DNA of 64,000 nt, from the NCBI GenBank assembly GCA_041395385.1, contig JAWLAN010000011.1, positions 1 to 64,000 on the forward strand, in the 5' to 3' direction. Of this stretch, positions 50,205-58,954 are shown in pieces (the first letter of the stretch is position 1; each line of letters starts with the position of its first letter). The notes under the pieces were generated by a model, which saw only the letters and a program-made list of their open reading frames with translations, did not search any database and was not told the DNA's origin. Source of the DNA: JAJVHZ01 sp041395385. Lineage in GTDB: Bacteria; Pseudomonadota; Gammaproteobacteria; JAJPIJ01. Position numbers and translations under genes: made by a program.

Positions 50205-52100
50205 TCAGCGCCCTGCCCTCGCCAGAGACTCGTTGCGCGGCGCCACGCTGCCGGCCGGCGGCGCCCGCAGCAGCGTGGACACCGGCAGGCGTTCCCGGAT
50301 CCAGTCCTGGAAGTGTTTCACGAGACATTCCTTGTCCGAGAGGATGCCCACCTCGTAGGCGCTGGTCCCCAGACCGCGTTGCACCGAATGGGTGAGCTCG
50401 TTGTCCTCCTGCTGCACGCGCATGTTGATGCGGTCGCTGAGATACCTCACGGCCCGGGTCTCGCGCCGATCGTCGGGCAGGCCATAGGAGCGGCCGCGCA
50501 GCATGACGCGCCCTGCCGCCAGCGGGATCATCTGGAAGAAATCCATCTTCTCCGGGAAGAGATCGAAGAAGGTGTTCGGGAACATCGCGTAGTACGTCCA
50601 GCGAGTCTGCATGTGCGCCGGCAGATGTTCGTACCTGGGCAGCAGCCTTCGGTACAGATGTGTGCTCCAGTTCCTTTCGGCCTTCTCGCGCATCTTGTGG
50701 CTGAGTCGAATCACGCCGGTTCCCGCATACTCACGGTCGTACTTCGTCTTCATCAGCGCAGATAGTCCGCGATGGCCGGACGGAAAGTGGTAGTCCTCGA
50801 CATAGTTCTCCACCCCGTTCTTCCAGTCCATCTCCACCGTCTCCTCCCAGAACCGGTGGTCGCTGTAGCGATCGTCCGTCGGCACCATCTCTGCCGTGCG
50901 ATACCTGGCGAACTCCTCCGCATACGGGGCGAACTGCTCGGCCACCGACGGCCCCCCCGCCTTCAACCGCACGAACACGAAGCCCAGGAACACCTCGCAG
51001 TCCAGACCCTTGAGGCCGAATCGCAAGGCATCGTGCTTGCGGAAGGTGTCCGGGGCCGAGAGGCCGCGGCGCGTGCCGTCGAGGTCGTAGGTCCAGCCGT
51101 GGTAGGGGCAGACCATGCGTCCGGTCTTGCAGTGGCCGCGCTGCCCCTGCACCACCGCGTGCGCCCGATGCCGGCAGACGTTGTGGAAGGCGCGGATCTC
51201 GCCGTCCTGCCCGCGCACCACGACCAGACGTTCGTTCAGCAGCTCGAAGGTCACGTAATCGCCGGTCCGCGGCATGTCGCTGACATGGCAGACGAGCTGC
51301 CATGACGGCATGAAGACGCATTCCTTCTCCAGCGCGAGGAACTCGTCGTTTCGGTACACCCACGACGGCAGCGTATAGATCAGGCCCTCCTCCGACACCG
51401 GCGCCACCGCCTCGGGCTCGCCGGCCAGCGTGCTGGCCGCCTCCATGGTGGCGGACTTGGCCGCCGGCAGCACGAATCGCCACGGAAATACGCTGGCGAG
51501 AAACGCCTGGCAGCGCCTGCGGGCCGCGGCGCGATCGAAGCTCTCGCCCGTGAACATGATCTCCTGCCAGAGCTCGTCGATGAGACCGACCAGTCCATAG
51601 GCGATGGCCTCGGCATCGAGGCGCACACTGTTCTGCGCATCGCGGGTCATGCGCTCGCAGAGCTCGAGCACCATGCGGAAATAGGCGGCATCGCGCTCGC
51701 CGCAGAGCTGTTGGTAGTCCTGTCGCGCGCGTGACTCGGACATGAAGGCATACCACACCGCCACCTTGCGCGGCTCCGTCAGTTCCGGGTCGAGATTGAC
51801 GTCGATGATGTCCAGCAGCGTCTGCGCGGGATCCTCGCCGGCATTATCGAGACAGCGAGCGATCGCCAGCTCGAACTCCTCGGCGACGCTGCGCAGCGTG
51901 GCGAGCAGGAGCGATTCCTTGCTGGTGAAATGAAAGTTGACCGTACCCGCGGTGAGACCCGCCAGGGCGGTGATCTTGGCGAGCGTCAGGTTGGAGATGC
52001 CGTGCTCGAAGATGGCGGTCATGGTGGCGTCGATCAGGCGCTGCTTGCTCTCGGGGATCGGCGTCGACGCGCCCGGCTGACGGTTCTCGACCATGGCCAT
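50205..52100 (-). CDS. BetI/TetR repressor fused in frame to a Rieske oxygenase
   Basis: The start at 52100 (AGGAG seven bases upstream) yields 631 residues in one uninterrupted frame. Residues 1 to about 210 are a complete BetI-type repressor with helix-turn-helix near 36-57 (LTLAKITALAGLTAGTVNFHF) and a family-typical end FLASVFPWRF. After a short linker with an internal Met219, residues about 236-631 are a full Rieske oxygenase with Cys309, His311, Cys331 and His334, and an iron site in NYVEDYHFPSGH. Both domains are full length by comparison with the paralogues at 34027 and 48982. No ribosome-binding site precedes Met219. It may be a true sensor-enzyme or two genes merged by a consensus indel. 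Confidence 0.8.
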   Translation of the reverse strand: MAMVENRQPGASTPIPESKQRLIDATMTAIFEHGISNLTLAKITALAGLTAGTVNFHFTSKESLLLATLRSVAEEFELAIARCLDNAGEDPAQTLLDIIDVNLDPELTEPRKVAVWYAFMSESRARQDYQQLCGERDAAYFRMVLELCERMTRDAQNSVRLDAEAIAYGLVGLIDELWQEIMFTGESFDRAAARRRCQAFLASVFPWRFVLPAAKSATMEAASTLAGEPEAVAPVSEEGLIYTLPSWVYRNDEFLALEKECVFMPSWQLVCHVSDMPRTGDYVTFELLNERLVVVRGQDGEIRAFHNVCRHRAHAVVQGQRGHCKTGRMVCPYHGWTYDLDGTRRGLSAPDTFRKHDALRFGLKGLDCEVFLGFVFVRLKAGGPSVAEQFAPYAEEFARYRTAEMVPTDDRYSDHRFWEETVEMDWKNGVENYVEDYHFPSGHRGLSALMKTKYDREYAGTGVIRLSHKMREKAERNWSTHLYRRLLPRYEHLPAHMQTRWTYYAMFPNTFFDLFPEKMDFFQMIPLAAGRVMLRGRSYGLPDDRRETRAVRYLSDRINMRVQQEDNELTHSVQRGLGTSAYEVGILSDKECLVKHFQDWIRERLPVSTLLRAPPAGSVAPRNESLARAGR

Positions 52101-52401
52101 GATTGATCTCCTGTCCGTGACCTGCATGATGATACAGGCACCGCCGGAGCAATTCAATGAGCATTTAACTATCTGAATGGCTGTTTAGTTTGCCTTCCCG
52201 GAACGTCAAACGATCTCTTGGGTAGGAGCGTGGGTCGGGCGAGGGTCTCGTGGACGGATCAGGTCTGGAAACAACTGCTAATGCGGCGTCCTGGGGAGTA
52301 ATCCGGCGGGCGAAGAGGACTGCAGCGATATCTCTGAACCTAGACTAAAATACTTCTAAAACAATATGATACAGGCTACCCCTCTCAAAAACTGACCAAC
52401 A
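52101..52401. other. Divergent-like intergenic region behind tatD
   Basis: This 301-base region lies between the fusion gene start and the tatD end. It includes ATTCA (52152-52156) and TGAAT (52174-52178) half-sites resembling those of the operator at 34801, an AT-rich stretch (52335-52370) and two copies of TGATACAGGC (about 52130 and 52368). No gene is seen. Confidence 0.4.
52152..52178. promoter_or_regulatory. Candidate operator half-sites for the fusion repressor
   Basis: ATTCA and TGAAT arms 17 bases apart lie about 50-75 bases upstream of the repressor-oxygenase start. They match the half-sites of the perfect palindrome at 34801-34820, but the wider spacing makes the assignment uncertain. 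Confidence 0.3.
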
Positions 52402-53217
52402 TCAGGCTCCGGCCGGCTCGCTGCGAGTGGCGGCCTTGAACAGGCGAAAGAAATTTTCGGTGGTCTGCCGCGCAAGCACCTCGGCGGGGACCCCGCGCAG
52501 GGCGGCCATGAACTCACCGACATGCCGCACGTAGGCCGGCTGATTCTCCTTGCCACGGCAGGGGACGGGAGCAAGATAAGGGCAGTCGGTCTCGATCAGG
52601 AGGCGATCGGCCGGGACCGCGCGAGCCACCTCCTGGAGGTCGCGGGCGTTGCGGAAGGTGACGATGCCCGAGAACGAGATGTGGAAGCCGAGCTCCATGG
52701 CCCGCACGGCGGTATCGAGATCCTCGGTGAAGCAGTGCATCACGCCGCCCACCTCCTCGGCGCGTTCCTCGCGAAGTATGCGCAGCGTGTCCTCGCGCGC
52801 ATCGCGGGAATGAATGACCAATGGCTTGCTGCATTGCCGCGCCACGGCGATATGGCGGCGAAATCGATCGCGCTGCCATTCCAGATCGCCCTGTGAGCGG
52901 TAGTAGTCCAGCCCCGTTTCGCCGACGGCGATGACCCGGGGATGCCGGGCGAACTGCAGCAGCTGCCCGGTTGTGGCGTCCAGGCCCGGCTCCGTGTTCG
53001 GATGTATCCCGACGGAGGCGAAGACGTTCCCGTGAGTCTCGGCGAGCCGGATCACCGCCGGGATCGATTCGATGTCGACTGCCACGCAGAGGAAGTGTCC
53101 CACGCCGTTCTCCGCGGCCTGGCGCAGCACGGATCGCACGCCCTCCTCGGTGCCGCCGAGGCTGAGCATCGGGATGTGACAATGGGAATCGACAAACAGT
53201 GCGGGCGTCGCGTTCAT
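52402..53217 (-). CDS. tatD: TatD family metal-dependent hydrolase
   Basis: This 271-residue TIM-barrel hydrolase has the N-terminal DSHCHI metal motif (His12, His14), the glutamate in AVGETGLDYY and histidines in LVIHSRDA and MHCF, plus the final aspartate in LIETDCPYLAP. Members act as DNases or deoxyribonucleases in quality control. Its place at the end of the tmk-holB-pilZ-tatD order is conserved in gammaproteobacteria. Confidence 0.93.
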   Translation of the reverse strand: MNATPALFVDSHCHIPMLSLGGTEEGVRSVLRQAAENGVGHFLCVAVDIESIPAVIRLAETHGNVFASVGIHPNTEPGLDATTGQLLQFARHPRVIAVGETGLDYYRSQGDLEWQRDRFRRHIAVARQCSKPLVIHSRDAREDTLRILREERAEEVGGVMHCFTEDLDTAVRAMELGFHISFSGIVTFRNARDLQEVARAVPADRLLIETDCPYLAPVPCRGKENQPAYVRHVGEFMAALRGVPAEVLARQTTENFFRLFKAATRSEPAGA

Positions 53218-53313
53218 GCGGTAGCGTGCGGGAGACTCGGGTACTGAGCGGCGGGCACGCGGGCCGGGCGGCCACGGCGACCCGCCGTGCGATGACGGGC
53301 CCCTACGTCGCCC

Positions 53314-53673
53314 CTACATCGTATGGGTCGCGCGGTCGGACTTGAGCACGCCGGCGAGCAGGGTTTCGATCTTGTTGCGCGTGGAGCCCTTGTCGAGCTC
53401 GCTGAATTGTACCCCGATCCCCGCGGTCTTGTTGCCCTGCGCACCCTTCGGGGTGATCCACGCCACCTTGCCGGCCACCGGAAGCTTCTCCTTGCCCTCG
53501 GGCAGCGTCAGCAGCATGAAGACCTCGTCGCCCAGCTTGTACTGGTTGGGCGTGGGCACGAACAGCCCGCCATTCTTCAGGAACGGCATGTAGGCCACGT
53601 ACAAGGCCCCCTTCTCGCGGATGGTCAGCGACAGGATGCCCTTGCGGGGCGCGTTGGGATCAGGCGTGCTCAT
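53314..53673 (-). CDS. pilZ: PilZ domain protein, type IV pilus type
   Basis: This 119-residue PilZ domain (ILSLTIREKGALYVAYMPFL, VAWITPKGAQGNKTAGIGVQF) is of the short Pseudomonas PilZ type. The N-terminal RxxxR motif for cyclic di-GMP is not evident, as in that protein. It is needed for type IV pilus function. The gene sits between holB and tatD as in many gammaproteobacteria. Confidence 0.92.
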   Translation of the reverse strand: MSTPDPNAPRKGILSLTIREKGALYVAYMPFLKNGGLFVPTPNQYKLGDEVFMLLTLPEGKEKLPVAGKVAWITPKGAQGNKTAGIGVQFSELDKGSTRNKIETLLAGVLKSDRATHTM

Positions 53674-53693
53674 CGGTGTCTGGTCCGTTCAAT

Positions 53694-54668
53694 TCAGTCC
53701 GTCCACAGCAGGGTGAAATCCTCCAGCATGTCCTGCGGCCGCACGTTTGCACCCGAAACGTGCAGGCGCCACTGTTCGAGCAGCAGGGCATGGGCCCGTG
53801 TCAGCCTCGACAAGTCTATACGCTCCGCCGTCGCCTGCAAGACCTTGTGCAGATCGGCATGCTGCAGTTGCTCGACCGGGCCGGCGAACTTGCTCCGGAT
53901 CAGATCCTGCACCAGCGAGATCAGCACCCGCAGGGCCGTGGTCATGTCCAGGCCGGACCAGCGCGCCGCCGTCGTAATCGGCTCGACCGTGCCCGATGCC
54001 AATCCCTGCAGTTCGCCCATCATGCGGCCGCGTTCGGCGAACACGCCTGCCTGTTCCATCGCCAGCGCGAGCAGCGGGCCGCCGTTGGCCAGCCCCAGGG
54101 CGCATTGCGCGGCGATGCCCGATTGCAACTGTCCCCGCAGCCACTCGACCTTAAGCGCCCGCTCGCCCCCGAAGTCGATGCGCTGGCAGCGGCTGCGGAT
54201 GGTGGCCGGAAGAGTGGCCGGGGCATGCGAAACGAGGATCAGCAGGGTTCTTAGCGGCGGTTCCTCCAGCGTCTTGAGCAGGCTGTTGGCGGCATTGCGG
54301 TTCATCGCATCGGCGGGCCGGATCAGCACTACCCGCATCGCCTCCTTACCGACGGCGGTCAAGGCGATCTGTTCGATGAGTCCGCGGATCTGATCTATCT
54401 TGATCGCGCTCGAGTCCTCCTCGGGGCGGACCTGGATCAGGTTCGGATGCGTTCCGGCCGCCAGCAGCTCGCAGTCCCGGCACCGGCCGCAGGCGCCCCC
54501 CTCGTCGGTGGGCGCCGCGCAGAGCAGCGTTTTGGCCAGGGCGCAGGCGAATGCGTCCTTACCGCATCCCTGCGGACCGGTCAACAACAGGGCGTGCGGC
54601 AGGCGGCGACTCTCCGTCGCGGCGTGCAGCTGCCTCCAGGCGCGCTCCTGCCAGGGATACGTCGTCAT
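53694..54668 (-). CDS. holB: DNA polymerase III subunit delta'
   Basis: This 324-residue clamp-loader subunit has an atypical P-loop (GPQGCGKDAF), the zinc-binding cysteines in CGRCRDCELL and sensor region SLLKTLEEPP with RSRCQRIDF. It opens and loads the sliding clamp together with gamma/tau and delta. The start at 54668 lies one base from the tmk stop. Confidence 0.94.
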   Translation of the reverse strand: MTTYPWQERAWRQLHAATESRRLPHALLLTGPQGCGKDAFACALAKTLLCAAPTDEGGACGRCRDCELLAAGTHPNLIQVRPEEDSSAIKIDQIRGLIEQIALTAVGKEAMRVVLIRPADAMNRNAANSLLKTLEEPPLRTLLILVSHAPATLPATIRSRCQRIDFGGERALKVEWLRGQLQSGIAAQCALGLANGGPLLALAMEQAGVFAERGRMMGELQGLASGTVEPITTAARWSGLDMTTALRVLISLVQDLIRSKFAGPVEQLQHADLHKVLQATAERIDLSRLTRAHALLLEQWRLHVSGANVRPQDMLEDFTLLWTD

Positions 54669-54669
54669 C

Positions 54670-55296
54670 TCATAGAACCATGCGTTGCACCAGGTCGGCG
54701 AGCTGCTGGCGCACCGCGTCCAGGGATTCCGTCGCGTCGACGATCTGGAATCGCCCCGGTTCGCGCGCCGCCCTCTGCAGATAGGCGGCACGCACCCGCT
54801 CGAAAAACCCCAGGTCCTCGGCCTCGAAGCGATCGCTCTCGCCGCGGTTCCTGGCGCGCGCGCACGCAATCTCGGCGGGGGCATCCAGCAGGAAGGTGAG
54901 GTGCGGTCTCAGCGTTCTCTGCACGAAGGACTCCAGCACGGCGACGCGGTCGATGCCGACGCCGCGGCCGCCTCCCTGATAGGCGTACGTCGCATCGGTG
55001 AAACGATCGCAGAGCACGTCGTTACCAGCCGCGAGCGACGGACGTATGACCTTCTCGATGTGCTGCGCGCGCGCCGCGAAGATGAGCAGCAGTTCCGCAT
55101 CGGCGCTCATGCCGGCGTGCGCCCGGTCGAGCAGCAGGGAACGTATGCCCTCCCCCAGCGGCGTGCCGCCCGGCTCGCGGGTCTGGACCACGGAGCGCCC
55201 GCGGGCCTGGAGCCGCTCAGCGATGAAGCTCATGTGGGTGCTCTTGCCCACGCCCTCGATGCCTTCCACGGTGAGGAAGATCGGGGGGCGGCTCAT
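54670..55296 (-). CDS. tmk: Thymidylate kinase
   Basis: This 208-residue enzyme phosphorylates dTMP to dTDP. It has the P-loop EGIEGVGKST, the DR(Y/F) motif in LCDRFTDATYAYQGGGRG and the lid arginines near RARNRGESDRFE. Its ATG at 55296 overlaps the mltG stop (ATGA-type coupling). It belongs to the mltG-tmk-holB-pilZ-tatD series. Confidence 0.96.
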   Translation of the reverse strand: MSRPPIFLTVEGIEGVGKSTHMSFIAERLQARGRSVVQTREPGGTPLGEGIRSLLLDRAHAGMSADAELLLIFAARAQHIEKVIRPSLAAGNDVLCDRFTDATYAYQGGGRGVGIDRVAVLESFVQRTLRPHLTFLLDAPAEIACARARNRGESDRFEAEDLGFFERVRAAYLQRAAREPGRFQIVDATESLDAVRQQLADLVQRMVL

Positions 55297-56351
55297 TGGA
55301 CGGTCCTTTCCCCGGCGCCTTGCCCGGCCGCCGGCCCGAGTTGGTACTTCGCGACCGCCCGATTGTGCTCCTCGAGGGTCCGCGAGAACACGTGGCTGCC
55401 ATCGCCGCGCGCCACGAAGTACAGGGCGTCGGTGGCGGCCGGGTTCAGCGCCGCCTCGATGGCATCCCTGCCCGGCATCGCGATCGGCGTCGGCGGCAGT
55501 CCGTCGCGCGTGTAAGTGTTGTATGGGGTGTCGGTCTCGAGATCCTTGCGGCGGATGTCGCCGTCGTAGCTCTTGCCGACCCCGTAGATGACGGTCGGAT
55601 CGGTCTGCAGCCGCATGCCGCGCTTCAGGCGCTGTACGAATACGCTGGCGATCTGCGGCCTCTCGGCCGCGAGACCGGTCTCCTTTTCCACAATCGACGC
55701 CATGATCAGCGCCTCCTCGGCGTTCTTGTAGGGCAGTCCGTCCGCGCGCTTCTCCCAGGCCTCGCGCAGTACCTCCTGCATGCGTTCGTGCGCGCGCCCG
55801 AGCAATTCCAGATCGGTGGTCTTGCGCGTGACGTTGTAGGTGTCCGGAAAGAACCGTCCCTCCGGATGCTGTCCAGGATGACCGAGCCGCTCCATGACCA
55901 CGGCATCGTCCAGGCCTTTCAGGGTCTGCCGGAGTACGTCGGATCTCTCCATCTCCGCCCTCACCTGTGCGAAGGTCCAGCCTTCGAGCAGCGTCACCTT
56001 GTACTGTACGGTTCTGCCGGATACGAGGTGATCCATCAATTGCAGTGCGGTCATGCCGGGGGCGATCTCGTATTCGCCGGTTTTCAGCTTGCCGCCGACG
56101 TCGCGCTGCCGCACCTGCCAGAGGAAATAGCGCGCCGGGTGGTTCCACCACCCTCGCTCGCGCAGGTCGTTTACGACGGTTCGAAAGCTCGTCCCCGGTT
56201 CCACGCTGTAAATGACCGGTTTTTCGCCTATCGCCATGGGCTCGTTCAAGGCGGCGTGATAGTCGTGGTAAATCGCCACGGCCACGAAGCCAACGCCCAG
56301 CGCCGCGAGGAACAGCAGCTTGACGAGCAGCGCCAGCAGTCGCGCAATCAT
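55293..56351 (-). CDS. mltG: Endolytic murein transglycosylase MltG
   Basis: This 352-residue protein has one N-terminal membrane helix (about 2-25), a LysM-like domain and the YceG catalytic domain. The catalytic glutamate is in IMASIVEKETGL, and QTDPTVIYG precedes NTYTRDGLPPTPI, both strongly conserved. It cleaves nascent glycan strands and limits their length. The gene is coupled to tmk and lies seven bases behind pabC. Confidence 0.95.
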   Translation of the reverse strand: MIARLLALLVKLLFLAALGVGFVAVAIYHDYHAALNEPMAIGEKPVIYSVEPGTSFRTVVNDLRERGWWNHPARYFLWQVRQRDVGGKLKTGEYEIAPGMTALQLMDHLVSGRTVQYKVTLLEGWTFAQVRAEMERSDVLRQTLKGLDDAVVMERLGHPGQHPEGRFFPDTYNVTRKTTDLELLGRAHERMQEVLREAWEKRADGLPYKNAEEALIMASIVEKETGLAAERPQIASVFVQRLKRGMRLQTDPTVIYGVGKSYDGDIRRKDLETDTPYNTYTRDGLPPTPIAMPGRDAIEAALNPAATDALYFVARGDGSHVFSRTLEEHNRAVAKYQLGPAAGQGAGERTVQ

Positions 56352-56358
56352 CGAACGC

Positions 56359-57189
56359 TCATTCCATGCCCAGTTCGACCCGCAGGCGATCTACCACCGG
56401 CCGCGAGTCGTATTCCCTGCTCCCTTCGGGCAACAGCATGCGGCGGACCGGCCAAAGACCGATGAGGGAATTGGTCAGGAACACCGCGTCCGCGGCGAGC
56501 AGATCGGTCAGCGTCAAGCGCCGTTCGAGGACTGCCGAGCCGGCGGCGGCGCGCTCGATAATTCGCCGGCGCACGATACCCGCCACACCGCAGCCATCGA
56601 GCAGCGGCGTGCGGATCTCGCCGTCGGCGCAAATGAAGACGTTGCTCATCGTGCCCTCGACGAGGTAGCCGTTGGCATCGAACATCAGCCCCTCGGCGAT
56701 GGCCGGATCGCTCCATTCGCCGCGCGCGAGCACCTGCTCGAGCCGGTTCAGGTGCTTGAGACCCGCCAGGGCCGGGTTGCAGCCCAATCTCAATTCGCAC
56801 AACCTCACCGTGACACCCTGCTCCCGGTTGGCGGGCGGATGATCCGGCCAGGGGCCGAGGGTCAGGATGCGGGTCGGCGAGGGATCCTCCGGGGGGCGGT
56901 AGCCTCGCCCGCCTGCCCCGCGAGTCACGATGATCTTGAGCACGAGCGGCCGATCGTCGACCGGCAGTTTCAGGAAATCGTCGAACAGCCGCTCGGGTGA
57001 CGGCGGCGGGATGCGCAATCGCTCGCAGCCGGCCCGCAGACGCTCGAGATGCAGGTCCCAGTTTCTCGGCTGGCCGTCGAGGACGGCGATCGTCTCGAAA
57101 AGCCCGTCACCGTACTGCAGGCCCCGGTCGTATGCCGAGACGCAATCTGCCGCTTCGCCGTTCACCACCACGGTGCCCATGGCGGTCAT
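56359..57189 (-). CDS. pabC: Aminodeoxychorismate lyase
   Basis: This PLP-dependent enzyme of about 276 residues (class IV transaminase fold) releases p-aminobenzoate for folate synthesis. It shows YDRGLQYGDGLFET, the cofactor lysine in KHLNRLEQVLAR and EGTMSNVFI. Starts at 57189 and 57180 (MGTVVVNG) are both possible; a GTG further upstream is less likely. Its position between fabF and mltG is the standard gammaproteobacterial order. Confidence 0.93.
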   Translation of the reverse strand: MTAMGTVVVNGEAADCVSAYDRGLQYGDGLFETIAVLDGQPRNWDLHLERLRAGCERLRIPPPSPERLFDDFLKLPVDDRPLVLKIIVTRGAGGRGYRPPEDPSPTRILTLGPWPDHPPANREQGVTVRLCELRLGCNPALAGLKHLNRLEQVLARGEWSDPAIAEGLMFDANGYLVEGTMSNVFICADGEIRTPLLDGCGVAGIVRRRIIERAAAGSAVLERRLTLTDLLAADAVFLTNSLIGLWPVRRMLLPEGSREYDSRPVVDRLRVELGME

Positions 57190-57213
57190 CTTGACCGTCA
57201 CGATCAGCGGCGG

Positions 57214-58453
57214 TCAAGGACGTTTGAAGATGAGAGTGCCGTTGGTGCCGCCGAAACCGAAGGAGTTCGAGAGCACGATGTCCAGCTTCATCTCGCGCGC
57301 CTGGTTGGGCACGTAGTCGAGATCGCACTCGGGGTCCGGCGTGAACAGGTTGATGGTCGGCGGCGCGACCTGATCGCGAATGGCGAGCACGCAGAATACC
57401 GCCTCGGCTCCGCCGGCCGCGCCGAGCATGTGGCCGACCATCGACTTGGTGGAGCTCATGGCGAGCTTGTAGGCGTGGTCGCCGAAGACCGTCTTCACCG
57501 CGTCGGTCTCGGCCTTGTCGCCGAACGGTGTGGAGGTGCCGTGCGCATTGATGTAGTCGATCTGCTGGGGATTGAGGCCCGCGCTGCGTATGGCCAGCCG
57601 CATGCAGCGCGACGCGCCCTCGCCGCCTGGCGACGGCGCCGTCATGTGGTGGGCGTCGCTGTTGGCTCCGTAGCCGATCAGTTCTGCGTAAATTCGCGCG
57701 CCGCGCCGGCGCGCATGCTCGTACTCTTCCAGCACCATGATGCCGGCGCCGTCGCTCAGCACGAAGCCATCGCGGTCCCTGTCCCACGGGCGCGAGGCGG
57801 TCTCCGGGCTGTCGTTGCGTGTCGACAGGGCCTTGGCCGCGGCGAATCCGCCGAGCCCGGTCGGCGAGGTCGCCATCTCGGCCCCGCCCGCGACCATGAC
57901 GTCGACGTCGCCGTACTCGATGAGGCGCGCCGCGTCGCCGATGGAATGAGTGCCCGTGGCGCAGGCGGAGACGATCGCGTAATTCGGCCCCTTGAAGCCA
58001 TGCCAGTCGAAACGCGTTGCCGGCGACCATGTTGCATTGATGTTTGCTCGGCACGAAGAACAGGGAGATCTTGCGCGGCCCGCCCTCCAGGAACAGGCCA
58101 TAGCGCGCTCGATGCCGGGCAATCCGCCGATGCCGGAGCCGATCAGCACGCCGATCCGCTCGGCGTTGGCCTCCGTGACCTCCAGACCCGAATCGGTGAT
58201 CGCCTCGATGGACGCCGCCATCCCGTAATGGATGAAGGTGTCCATCTTCTTCACGTCCTTGGCCGGGATGTACTTGGTCGCATCGAAATCCTTGATCTGG
58301 CCACCGAAGGTGGTCGTGAAAGCGGACGCATCGAAGGACGTGATGGTGCCTATCCCTTTCTTGCAGCCCGATGTTCGCCCAGGCCGTGGGCACATCGTTG
58401 CCCACGGGTGCTACCAGTCCCAATCCGGTTACTACCACGCGTCGCTTCGTCAC
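57214..58453 (-). CDS. fabF: 3-oxoacyl-ACP synthase II, frameshifted in this sequence
   Basis: The gene begins at GTG 58453 (VTKRRVVVTGLGLVAPVG) and ends at 57214. The total of 1240 bases is not a multiple of three. The frame changes after about 58375, so that the following KKGIGTITSFDASAF is in another frame. It changes again in the 58090-58030 stretch, where FLEGGPRKIS and NMVAGN lie out of frame with the rest. From there GPNYAIVSACATGTHSIG (catalytic cysteine), IDYINAHGTSTPFGD and the second histidine block are intact. FabF elongates acyl-ACP and is essential or nearly so, so consensus indels are likelier than a real pseudogene. Confidence 0.8.
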
Positions 58454-58562
58454 CGTGCTGTTCCTGATCGTGAGGATATAGTGCGCTGCAATAGATTTCG
58501 GTCGAGCAAACAAAGGCCGCGTCGGGTCCAGCGGCCTCAGGAGCTGCGTCAGGAGCCGGTCG

Positions 58563-58808
58563 TTACGCCGATGCATGAGCCTTGACGTAGTCGATCGCTT
58601 AGTGGACGGTCGTGATCTTTTCGGCTTCCTCGTCGGTATCTCGGTCTTGAATTCTTCTTCCAAGGCCGCGGCGAGTTCGACGGTGTCCAGCGAGTCCGCG
58701 CCAAGATCGTCGACAAAAGGAGGACTGGTCGTGACCTCCTCTTCCCCGCTCCACGCCCAGCTGTTCAACGACGATTTTCTTGACGCGTTCTTCCCAATGC
58801 TGCTCCAT
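58563..58808 (-). CDS. acpP: Acyl carrier protein, disrupted in this sequence
   Basis: From ATG 58808 the frame reads MEQHWEERVKKIVVEQLGV. The continuation EEEVTT..., FVDDLGADSLDTVEL (phosphopantetheine serine) and EEEFKTEIP is in a second frame, then DEEAEKITTVH in the first frame again. A TAA at 58599 interrupts just before the expected end AIDYVKAHASA and its TAA at 58563. Several small indels and one base change are therefore needed. Since ACP is essential, poor consensus quality is the natural explanation. Confidence 0.75.
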
Positions 58809-58954
58809 GGCAGATTATCGCTGCTCCACTGATTTAAATTCCTTAGAGCTTGTGGCCAGTAGTTTAAGAGAAAACTCAACAAGTTGCAAGCAAAGATCCC
58901 CGCAAAAACAATCCCCAGTGTGGGCTCCGGCGCCTACGAGAGCTTCCTTTTGCC

